A stretch of DNA of 5,939 nt from Thioalkalivibrio sp. (lineage in GTDB: Bacteria; Pseudomonadota; Gammaproteobacteria; Ectothiorhodospirales; Ectothiorhodospiraceae), in NCBI GenBank assembly GCA_007136145.1, contig SLHN01000037.1, forward strand, positions 1-5,939, read 5' to 3'. Below the pieces are notes generated by a model. That model was not told the DNA's origin. It ran no database searches and saw only the letters and a list, made by a program, of their open reading frames with translations. Numbering within the stretch: the stretch's first letter is position 1; each line of letters begins with the position of its first letter. The position numbers were made by a program, and so were the translations under genes. Shown one piece after another: positions 1 through 5,626 of the stretch.

Positions 1-181
1 CACGCGCGGCAAGACGGCGCGGTTCCAGCACGAGGATCCTTCCGTTGCACCAGGGGGCCGCGAGCAACGCTGGCGGTACCCGGGTGGTCTTGCCGGCGCC
101 GGGCGGTGCCTGAAGAAGCACGACGCCTTGTTCACGCATTGCTTTCAGTAGCGCCGGAATGCTGGAGTCGACGGGGAGCAT
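1..181 (-). CDS. hrpB: ATP-dependent helicase HrpB, N-terminal fragment (runs off the left edge)
   Basis: The first 60 codons of a minus-strand gene are visible; the rest lies beyond position 1. The peptide opens MLPVDSSIPALLKAM, matching the usual LPV...P.LL.A. opening of HrpB. A Walker A motif APPGAGKT follows at residues 25-32, then helicase motif Ia LEPRRLAAR at residues 52-60. The LEPRRLAAR form points to HrpB rather than HrpA, which normally has QPRR in this place. HrpB is a DEAH-box (superfamily 2) NTP-dependent helicase of poorly defined cellular role; RNA is the presumed substrate. I chose the ATG at 181 because it fits the family N-terminus and no other ATG, GTG or TTG lies upstream in frame before the glnD stop. 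No Shine-Dalgarno sequence sits close to it. The gene follows glnD by 35 bases on the same strand, so it may be read through from map-glnD. The family call is firm; helicase motifs II-VI are off the window. Confidence 0.88.
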   Translation of the reverse strand, partial: MLPVDSSIPALLKAMREQGVVLLQAPPGAGKTTRVPPALLAAPWCNGRILVLEPRRLAAR

Positions 182-216
182 GTTGGCGGCGAAGAAACGG
201 AAGATCGGGCTTGGCT

Positions 217-2880
217 TCAGATCTCCTCGAGAAGCTCCCTGCGCAAACGATCCTGCTGCTCGGCGGTCAGTGCCTTGCCGTCGGCGTTGAACAACAGGAA
301 TTGGTCCTCGGCCTGTTCGCCGGCGGTGCTGATACGCGCGGTGCGTACGTTGATCGACTGTTCCGCGAACACGCAGCCGATGGTCGAAAGCAGTCCTGGC
401 CGGTCCAGCGCACGTACGCGCATGCGGGTGCTCTGCCCGGCGGAGCCGGGGCTGAAGTCGACCTGAGTGGCGACATCGAAGTGTTTCAGGCGCCGTGGCA
501 GGGCACGCGAGGTGGCGCTGTGGTCGCAGCGCGGATCGAGCAGGCGTTCGCGGAGGGTTTCGCGGATCTCGTCGACCCGGAATCCGGGCTCCACCGCGTG
601 CCCCATGCTTTCGAGGACCAGAAAGGTGTCCAGGGTGTGGCCGCCGTGCGTGGTGATGATGCGGGCGTCGACGATGTCGAGACCGAGTTGGGTCAGGGTG
701 GTCGTAATGCGCGCGAACAGGCGCGGATGGTCCTCGGTGTAGACGAAGATTTCGGTACTGCCCCGCGCCGTTTCGTGGCGAACAAGGACGAGCGGCAGGT
801 CGGAATCCTTGATTCCCGCCAGAGCCCGCGTGTGCCACGCAATCTCGTCGGCTGAGTGCCGTACGAAGTACTCCACCTCGAATTCATCCCAGATGGCTTC
901 CACGGTCTCCTCGTCCATGCCCCGCTCCGCGAGCAGATGCAGCGCTTCGCTACAGGTCTGCCCGATTTGCTCGTCGGTGTTGGGGGGTGTATCGAGCCCG
1001 CGTTCCAGCACGGTCACAGTGCTCTGGTAAAGCGTTTGCAGCAGGGAATCCTTCCAGTTGTTCCACGAATCCGGGTTGGTTCCGCGGATATCGGCGATCG
1101 TCAACAGGTAGAGCAGATCGAGCCTTTCCCGTGTCCGGACCTCGCGTGCAAATCGCAGGATGACCTCGGGATCCGAAATATCCCGGCGCTGCGCGGTCAA
1201 CGACATCAGGAGATGCGAACGGACCAGCCAGCTCACCAGCGCCGAGTCTTCGTCGCTCATCCCGTGGTGCTGGCAGAAGTGCAGGGCGTCCAGCGCGCCC
1301 AGTTCGGAGTGATCGCCCCCACGCCCCTTGGCAATGTCGTGGAAAAGAGCGCCCAGGATCAGGCGCTCGGGGCGCTGGATACCCTTGGCGATCTGGCTGG
1401 CCAGGGGCAGTTCGTGCTGGAACTCCGGGATGAAAAGGCGACGCGTGTTGCGGACGACGTTCAATGTATGCTCGTCCACGGTAAATGCATGGAACAGGTC
1501 GTACTGCATGCGGCCGATGATGCGCCCGAAAGCAGGGATATAAGCGCCGAGTACACCGTACCGGTTCATGCGCCGCAGTACGGTGGTGACGCCCCCCGGC
1601 GCGCGCAGGATTTCCATGAACAGGCGACGGCAGACGGGGTTGCGCCGGAACTGACCGTCGATCAAGTGCCGGTGGGCTCGGATCAGGCGGATCGTCGAGG
1701 CGCGGATGCCCTGGGCCTCGGGGTGGGTCTGGAGCAGATGGAAGGCTTCGAGCAGGGGGGGTGGGTAGATCATGAAAACCTGATCCTGCACCAGCTCCAG
1801 ATACCCGCCCCGCACCTGAAAACGCTGGTGGATGCGCTTGGCCTCCTTCAGGTTGACGGGATCCTCGAGAATCGCCTCGTTGAAATGCTGCAGCAGGAGT
1901 TCGTTCAGGCGCTGTAATTCGCTGATGGTGCGGAAATAACGCTGCATGAACTGTTCGACACCGAGGTTCTGGTGCTGATCAGTGAAACCGAAGGTGTTGG
2001 CAAGCGCGCGCTGCAGATCGAATAGCAGCCGATCCTCGCGCCGGCCGGTGAGGGTATGCAGCGCGAAACGCACCTTCCACAGGAAGCGCTGACCTTCGAT
2101 CAGGTCGCGGTACTCGCCTTCGCGCAAAAAGCCATGGTCGACCAGTTCGTGCAAGTGCTCCGCGGCAAAATGCCGCTTGCTGACCCATCCGATCATCTGG
2201 ATATCCCGCAGTCCGCCCGGGCCTTCCTTCACGTTGGGCTCGAGTCTGTAGGCGGTTTCGCCAAAGCGGCGGTGGCGCGCCTGTTGCTCGGCGAGTTTGG
2301 CCGCGTAGAAGGCGCGCGAGTCCCATAGCCGGGTGGGCTGCATCTCGTTCCGGAAGCGATCGAACAGCGAAGGCGAGCCGGCAAGCCGCCGGGCCTCGAA
2401 AAGGTTGGTCGCGACCGTGATGTCGTTCCGGGCTTCCTGCTGGCAATCGGCAAGGCTGCGGACGCTATGACCGATTTCGAGGCCGATGTCCCAGAGAAAG
2501 GTCACGAATTCACTGATGGTTTCCGCATGTTCGGATTCGGCCTCGGCTTCGGAGAGAATGAGAAGGTCGATATCGGAGCCGGGATGTAACTCGCCACGCC
2601 CATAACCGCCGACCGCGACCAGGCAGAGGCCAGGGACGCGTGCCAGCCCCTGCTGCGTCCAGATCAGGGAGAGCAGGCTATCCACCTGGCGCGAATGACC
2701 GTGGATCAGCGAATCGATATCGGCGCCATCGCTGAAAGCCTGCCGGAGCGTCGCGATCATCGCCCGCCGGTATTCGCGGAAACGGGGTGTATCGCCTGGG
2801 TGGGCTTGCAAATCATGCAGCCCCGCCGGTGCCAGCGGCTCCAGTCTCGACCAGGCCGCGACCGGCTGGATTGAAGTCAT
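217..2880 (-). CDS. glnD: Bifunctional PII uridylyltransferase / uridylyl-removing enzyme GlnD
   Basis: This 887-residue protein is close to the usual GlnD length of about 890. GlnD senses glutamine in the cytoplasm. When glutamine is low it adds UMP to PII proteins (GlnB/GlnK), and when glutamine is high it removes it, setting glutamine synthetase activity and NtrBC signalling. The nucleotidyltransferase motif GGYGRGELHPGSDIDLL starts at residue 91, with metal-binding Asp103 and Asp105. The GlnD-family motif NVKEGPGGLRDIQ is at 216-228. The HD hydrolase domain shows His471, FHDIAKGRGGDH around His514-Asp515, His556 and Asp597 as plausible metal ligands. Two C-terminal ACT domains (about 709-785 and 817-887), the known glutamine-sensing part, contain EDHPRLFARI and LDRPGLLSTI. 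All four domains look intact. The ATG overlaps the map stop codon (ATGA) and has no good Shine-Dalgarno sequence, suggesting translational coupling to map. No PII gene is in the window. Confidence 0.97.
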   Translation of the reverse strand: MTSIQPVAAWSRLEPLAPAGLHDLQAHPGDTPRFREYRRAMIATLRQAFSDGADIDSLIHGHSRQVDSLLSLIWTQQGLARVPGLCLVAVGGYGRGELHPGSDIDLLILSEAEAESEHAETISEFVTFLWDIGLEIGHSVRSLADCQQEARNDITVATNLFEARRLAGSPSLFDRFRNEMQPTRLWDSRAFYAAKLAEQQARHRRFGETAYRLEPNVKEGPGGLRDIQMIGWVSKRHFAAEHLHELVDHGFLREGEYRDLIEGQRFLWKVRFALHTLTGRREDRLLFDLQRALANTFGFTDQHQNLGVEQFMQRYFRTISELQRLNELLLQHFNEAILEDPVNLKEAKRIHQRFQVRGGYLELVQDQVFMIYPPPLLEAFHLLQTHPEAQGIRASTIRLIRAHRHLIDGQFRRNPVCRRLFMEILRAPGGVTTVLRRMNRYGVLGAYIPAFGRIIGRMQYDLFHAFTVDEHTLNVVRNTRRLFIPEFQHELPLASQIAKGIQRPERLILGALFHDIAKGRGGDHSELGALDALHFCQHHGMSDEDSALVSWLVRSHLLMSLTAQRRDISDPEVILRFAREVRTRERLDLLYLLTIADIRGTNPDSWNNWKDSLLQTLYQSTVTVLERGLDTPPNTDEQIGQTCSEALHLLAERGMDEETVEAIWDEFEVEYFVRHSADEIAWHTRALAGIKDSDLPLVLVRHETARGSTEIFVYTEDHPRLFARITTTLTQLGLDIVDARIITTHGGHTLDTFLVLESMGHAVEPGFRVDEIRETLRERLLDPRCDHSATSRALPRRLKHFDVATQVDFSPGSAGQSTRMRVRALDRPGLLSTIGCVFAEQSINVRTARISTAGEQAEDQFLLFNADGKALTAEQQDRLRRELLEEI

Positions 2881-3662
2881 GCGGCCAGGGCCTGCGGTGG
2901 GGTTTCTCCCTCGCGCAGAGTCAGAATGTCATAGCCGTCTTCGGTTACCAGGATCGTATGTTCCCATTGCGCGGAAGGGCTGTGATCCTTGGTGACCGCG
3001 GTCCAGCCGTCGGCGAGCAGGCGGGTGTGGCGCCGGCCGGCGTTGATCATGGGTTCGATGGTGAAGCACATTCCGGGCTCCAGTCGCAGGCCTGTCCCGG
3101 GCTTGCCGTAGTGCAGAACCTGTGGGTCTTCATGAAAGACCTTGCCGATTCCGTGACCGCAGTACTCGCGCACAACCGAGCACCGGTTGGCCTCGGCGTA
3201 GGTCTGGATCGCGTGGCCTATGTCGCCGAGGGTGGCGCCGGGCCGGACCTGCCGGATGCCAAGGTACATGCAGGTACGTGCCACTTCGACGGCGCGTAGC
3301 GCCTGGATTCCAGGCTTGCCGATGCAGAACATCTGGCTGGTGTCGCCATGGTAGCCATCCTTGATCACGGTGATGTCGATGTTCACGATATCGCCGTTCT
3401 TCAGCTGGCGATCACCGGGAATGCCGTGACAGACCTGATGGTTGACCGACGTGCAGATCGATTTCGGGAAACCCCGGTAATTCAGCGGCGCCGGGATTGC
3501 CTGTTGATGGTCGACGATGAATTCGTGACAGATGCGGTCGAGTTCGTCCGTGGTCACGCCCGCCTGCACATGCGGAGCGATCATTTCCAGCACTTGCGCC
3601 GCCAGTCTTCCAGCCACCCGCATGCGCTCGATTTCTTCCCTGGTCTTGATGGTTACAGCCAT
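2877..3662 (-). CDS. map: Type I methionine aminopeptidase
   Basis: This 261-residue protein matches the usual 260-265 of bacterial type I methionine aminopeptidase. It removes the initiator methionine from nascent proteins with small second residues, using a divalent metal pair. The expected residues are present: His79 in VCHGIPG, metal ligands Asp96 (NIDIT) and Asp107 (HGDTS), His170 in GHGIG, Glu203 in TIEPM and Glu234 in QWEHT. The spacing is nearly identical to the E. coli enzyme. The reading frame stays open 48 codons further upstream, to 3806, but that extension crosses the promoter region. I prefer the ATG at 3662 because it gives the family N-terminus MAVTIKTREEIERMR and has AGGA nine bases upstream. 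The gene is divergent from rpsB, the conserved gammaproteobacterial arrangement, and its TGA overlaps the glnD ATG by four bases, implying co-transcription. Confidence 0.97.
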   Translation of the reverse strand: MAVTIKTREEIERMRVAGRLAAQVLEMIAPHVQAGVTTDELDRICHEFIVDHQQAIPAPLNYRGFPKSICTSVNHQVCHGIPGDRQLKNGDIVNIDITVIKDGYHGDTSQMFCIGKPGIQALRAVEVARTCMYLGIRQVRPGATLGDIGHAIQTYAEANRCSVVREYCGHGIGKVFHEDPQVLHYGKPGTGLRLEPGMCFTIEPMINAGRRHTRLLADGWTAVTKDHSPSAQWEHTILVTEDGYDILTLREGETPPQALAA

Positions 3663-3671
3663 ATGAGCGAA

Positions 3672-3675
3672 TCCT
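3672..3675 (-). promoter_or_regulatory. Ribosome binding site of map
   Basis: On the minus strand AGGA lies nine bases before the ATG at 3662. It supports this start over the in-frame upstream ATG at 3806, which would add 48 residues that are not part of the methionine aminopeptidase family. Confidence 0.65.
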
Positions 3676-3703
3676 GCACGCGGACCAACCGGAGTGCGCG
3701 CGT

Positions 3704-3733
3704 TTGGTTTGAAATGGAGTTCTATGCTATAAA
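3704..3733 (+). promoter_or_regulatory. Promoter of rpsB-tsf: extended -10 with GC-rich discriminator
   Basis: An extended -10 element TGCTATAAA lies at 3725-3733: TG, one base, then TATAAA. A run of pure G and C, GCGCGCGCCC, follows at 3734-3743 where the discriminator and start site should be. A weak -35 candidate TTGGTT at 3704-3709 is 18 bases upstream; a better hexamer TTGAAA at 3709-3714 is only 13 bases away and so poorly placed. Extended -10 promoters tolerate a poor -35. GC-rich discriminators are typical of rRNA and ribosomal protein promoters under stringent control by ppGpp and DksA, and as I recall the E. coli rpsB promoter is also of this type. Transcription would begin near 3739-3742. 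The position and architecture are seen; the regulation is inferred. Confidence 0.75.
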
Positions 3734-3752
3734 GCGCGCGCCCTCGGGGCAA
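3726..3752 (-). promoter_or_regulatory. Possible map promoter overlapping the rpsB promoter
   Basis: Read on the minus strand, TTGCCC (3752-3747) is followed after 15 bases by TATAGC (3731-3726), a passable but weak -10 with a short spacer. The next register, CATAGA (3726-3721), is an alternative with a spacer that is too long. Either would start the map transcript around 3712-3720, giving a leader of about 50-58 bases. It is the only AT-rich patch upstream of map, so the promoter is probably here, but the exact elements are uncertain. Confidence 0.3.
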
Positions 3753-3863
3753 TGAAAACCTTAAATCCGCACACGTATCGACACGTTCTGTTGGGTGCCC
3801 GTCCATCGCGACGGGTTGCAGATCGGGATGCGTGGAGGCCCAACCCTCACCAGGAGAATCGCT
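3741..3863 (+). promoter_or_regulatory. rpsB 5' leader, candidate S2 autoregulatory RNA
   Basis: From the predicted start site near 3741 the message has about 120 untranslated bases before the rpsB ATG, far more than a ribosome binding site needs. A 6-bp hairpin CCCGTC/GACGGG (3798-3803 with 3810-3815, six-base loop) is directly visible. Two mutually exclusive longer pairings also exist: GTTGGG (3790-3795) with CCCAAC (3839-3844), and GGGTTG (3813-3818) with CAACCC (3841-3846). Both end within about a dozen bases of the Shine-Dalgarno sequence. In E. coli, S2 represses rpsB-tsf by acting on the rpsB leader. That this leader does the same is inference from position and foldability; I could not align it with the known leader family. 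Confidence 0.5.
3852..3856 (+). promoter_or_regulatory. Ribosome binding site of rpsB
   Basis: AGGAG lies seven bases before the ATG at 3864. It fixes the start and rules out the in-frame upstream ATG at 3795, which has no such site and would place 23 extra residues before the conserved S2 N-terminus. Confidence 0.85.
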
Positions 3864-4604
3864 ATGTCACTCGTTACCATGCGCCAGATGCTCGAGGCCG
3901 GTGTCCATTTCGGCCACCAGACCCGCTACTGGCACCCGAAGATGGCCCCCTACATCTTTGGCGAACGCAACAAGATCCACATCATCAACCTCGAAAAAAG
4001 CCTGCCGATGTTCAACGAGGCGTTGAACTTCCTCGGCAAGATTGCGGCCGATGGCGGCAAGGTGCTGTTCGTCGGCACCAAGCGGTCGGCGCGGGAAGTC
4101 GTCGGCGAGGAGGCACGGCGCTGCAACATGCCGTTCGTGAACCACCGCTGGCTGGGCGGCATGCTGACCAACTTCAACACGGTGAAGCAGTCGATCAAGC
4201 GCCTGAAGGATATCGAGACCATGCGTGCCGATGGCAGCATCGACCGACTGAACAAGAAGGAAGGCCTGATGCTGATCCGCGAGCAGGAAAAGCTCGAGCG
4301 CAGCCTGGGCGGCATCAAGGACATGAACCGCATGCCCGACGCCATGTTCGTGATCGACGTGGGTTACGAGAAAATTGCGGTGGCCGAGGCGAAGAAGCGC
4401 GGTATTCCGGTCGTGGCCGTGGTCGATTCCAACGCCAGTCCCGAAGGTGTCGATTACGTGATTCCGGGCAACGATGACGCGATGCGTGCGATCCAGCTCT
4501 ACGTGGCTGCAATCTCGGACAGCATCATTGAGGCCAAGGGCGCTACCGCCACCGCCGTGCAGGAAGAGGAGTTTGCCCCTGCCGAGGCCAGCGCAACGTC
4601 CTAA
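3864..4604 (+). CDS. rpsB: 30S ribosomal protein S2
   Basis: This 246-residue protein compares with about 241 in E. coli. S2 binds late in assembly of the small subunit, at the head-body junction near S1, and is needed for S1 to attach. The N-terminus MRQMLEAGVHFGHQTRYW (residues 6-23) contains the first S2 family signature. It is followed by HPKMAPYIFGERNKIHIINL, the helical middle around RWLGGMLTNF (95-104), and the second signature beginning PDAMFVIDVGYEKIAVAEA near residue 158. The strongly conserved VVDSN.SP.GVDYVIPGNDDA follows at 187-206. The last 20 or so residues (ATATAVQEEEFAPAEASATS) are acidic and low in complexity, as is common for the S2 tail. The stop is TAA. It is the first gene of an rpsB-tsf unit with its own promoter and a long leader. 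Confidence 0.98.
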   Translation: MSLVTMRQMLEAGVHFGHQTRYWHPKMAPYIFGERNKIHIINLEKSLPMFNEALNFLGKIAADGGKVLFVGTKRSAREVVGEEARRCNMPFVNHRWLGGMLTNFNTVKQSIKRLKDIETMRADGSIDRLNKKEGLMLIREQEKLERSLGGIKDMNRMPDAMFVIDVGYEKIAVAEAKKRGIPVVAVVDSNASPEGVDYVIPGNDDAMRAIQLYVAAISDSIIEAKGATATAVQEEEFAPAEASATS

Positions 4605-4614
4605 CCCCGTTCAG

Positions 4615-4645
4615 ACCGGCCGCGACGCTTGCGCGCGCGGCCGGT
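4615..4645 (+). other. Strong GC hairpin in the rpsB-tsf gap
   Basis: ACCGGCCGCG (4615-4624) pairs perfectly with CGCGGCCGGT (4636-4645), giving a 10-bp stem with an 11-base loop, starting ten bases after the rpsB stop. No run of T follows; the next bases are TGCATACCCAGGAG, which leads into the tsf ribosome binding site. It is therefore not a standard intrinsic terminator. It could lower readthrough, protect the rpsB message end or guide RNase cleavage, setting the S2 to EF-Ts ratio. The structure is certain as a pairing; the role is inferred. Confidence 0.7.
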
Positions 4646-4654
4646 TGCATACCC

Positions 4655-4659
4655 AGGAG
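4655..4659 (+). promoter_or_regulatory. Ribosome binding site of tsf
   Basis: AGGAG lies eight bases before the ATG at 4668 and decides this start over an in-frame ATG at 4629, which falls inside the intergenic hairpin and lacks such a site. Confidence 0.85.
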
Positions 4660-4667
4660 CTTGTTTC

Positions 4668-5537
4668 ATGCAGATTACTGCTGCTTTAGTGAAAGAACTG
4701 CGCGAGCGCACCGGCGCTGGCATGATGGAGTGCAAGAAGGCCCTGACGGAAACCCAGGGCGACATCGAGGCCGCGATCGAGGCGATGCGCAAGTCCGGTC
4801 AGGCCAAGGCGGACAAGAAGGCGGGCCGGATTGCCGCGGAGGGGAGAATCGAGATTGCGATCGACGGCACCTCCGGCGTGATCATCGAGGTCAATTCGGA
4901 GACGGATTTCGTCGCCAAGGATGACAACTTCCGGCAATTCGTTTCCGAGTGCGCGCAGGCGGCGCTGACCTCGGATGCGGCCGATGTACCGGCGCTGATG
5001 GCGGTGCAGGTCGATGGCCAGGATCTTGAATCGCGCCGCGCGGCACTGGTGGCCAGGATCGGGGAAAACATCCAGGTGCGCCGGTTCGACCGCGTGCGGA
5101 GCGAGGGCGCGCTGGGTGCGTACCTGCACGGCAACCGGATCGGTGTGCTGGTCAGCATGGCGGAAGGTGACGAGGAAACAGCGAAGGATCTCGCGATGCA
5201 TATCGCGGCAAGCCGCCCGATCTGTGTCGACGCCGACGAAGTGCCGACCGAGACCGTGGAGAAGGAACGCGAGATCTTCCGGGCCCAGGCGCTGGATTCC
5301 GGCAAGCCGCCGGAGATCGTCGAGAAGATGATCGAAGGCCGAATCCGTAAGTTCCTGGCTGAGGTCACGCTGGTCGGCCAGCCTTTCGTGAAGAATCCCG
5401 AGCAGACCGTCGGGCAGCTTCTGAAGGAACGTGGAGCACAAGCTGCTGGTTTCGTGCGCTACGAAGTGGGCGAGGGAATCGAGAAGAAAGTCGAGAACTT
5501 CGCCGAGGAAGTCATGGCCCAGGCTCGTGGCGCCTAG
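4668..5537 (+). CDS. tsf: Translation elongation factor Ts
   Basis: This 289-residue protein compares with 283 in E. coli. EF-Ts is the cytoplasmic nucleotide exchange factor that releases GDP from EF-Tu so that it can bind GTP and aminoacyl-tRNA again. The N-terminal helical module carries the first family signature LRERTGAGMMECKKAL (residues 11-26). The second signature EVNSETDFVAK follows at 74-84 and includes the Asp80-Phe81 pair that, in the E. coli complex, inserts near the EF-Tu magnesium and nucleotide site. The core then contains NIQVRRF (134-140), YLHGNRIGVLV (152-162), MHIAASRP (177-184) and the coiled-coil dimerization region around KPPEIVEKMIEGRIRKF (213-229). The C-terminal module ends near FAEEVMAQARGA. 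All expected parts are present, and the stop is TAG. It follows rpsB by 63 bases with a hairpin between, and is probably co-transcribed. Confidence 0.98.
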   Translation: MQITAALVKELRERTGAGMMECKKALTETQGDIEAAIEAMRKSGQAKADKKAGRIAAEGRIEIAIDGTSGVIIEVNSETDFVAKDDNFRQFVSECAQAALTSDAADVPALMAVQVDGQDLESRRAALVARIGENIQVRRFDRVRSEGALGAYLHGNRIGVLVSMAEGDEETAKDLAMHIAASRPICVDADEVPTETVEKEREIFRAQALDSGKPPEIVEKMIEGRIRKFLAEVTLVGQPFVKNPEQTVGQLLKERGAQAAGFVRYEVGEGIEKKVENFAEEVMAQARGA

Positions 5538-5626
5538 GACACTGTAGGATTCAGACTGCCGGATCGGGGGGCGCTGAAGTCCACTCCGGTCGCAGGTGCG
5601 AATACGATCATTAATCAAGGAGTCCC
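5538..5626 (+). other. tsf-pyrH spacer with a tRNA T-arm-like stretch
   Basis: These 89 non-coding bases contain no intrinsic terminator that I can find. Only a weak 5-bp pairing CCGGA/TCCGG (5559-5563 with 5585-5589) is seen. A poor -10 like sequence TACGAT at 5603-5608 lacks a -35, so an internal pyrH promoter cannot be claimed. The stretch GGTCGCAGGTGCGAAT (5588-5603) differs by one base from the common proteobacterial tRNA T-arm sequence GGTCGCAGGTTCGAAT. However, the 3' half of the T-stem does not pair, and no anticodon or acceptor arm can be built around it. It is not a functional tRNA gene. Confidence 0.45.
5617..5622 (+). promoter_or_regulatory. Ribosome binding site of pyrH
   Basis: AAGGAG, a nearly full Shine-Dalgarno match, lies four bases before the ATG at 5627. 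The spacing is a little short but the match is strong, and no competing start lies nearby. Confidence 0.8.

Noticed and set aside
106..1917. Two long plus-strand open frames (106-855 and 856-1917) end to end opposite glnD.
   Set aside because: Both are antisense to a fully conserved glnD, in the same frame, and look like by-products of GC-rich codon use. Their peptides show no recognisable domain and no ribosome binding sites.
3663..3806. N-terminal extension of map to an ATG at 3806.
   Set aside because: The added residues run through the divergent promoter and leader region and do not resemble the enzyme family; the ATG at 3662 has an AGGA site and the family N-terminus.
4615..4650. Intrinsic terminator after rpsB.
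   Set aside because: The stem is strong but no T-run follows, so it does not meet the usual terminator form.
4629..4667. tsf start at the upstream in-frame ATG at 4629.
   Set aside because: It lies in the loop of the intergenic hairpin without a ribosome binding site; the ATG at 4668 has AGGAG at ideal spacing and gives the conserved MQITAALVKELRERTG start.
4686..5618. A 310-codon minus-strand open frame opposite tsf.
   Set aside because: It is complementary to all but the first few codons of an intact tsf, begins at a TTG in the spacer, and opens with the RIRTCD peptide typical of antisense artefacts. It shows no family motif.
5538..5626. A complete tRNA gene between tsf and pyrH.
   Set aside because: Only a T-arm-like stretch is present; the T-stem is unpaired on its 3' side and neither an anticodon arm nor an acceptor stem can be formed.
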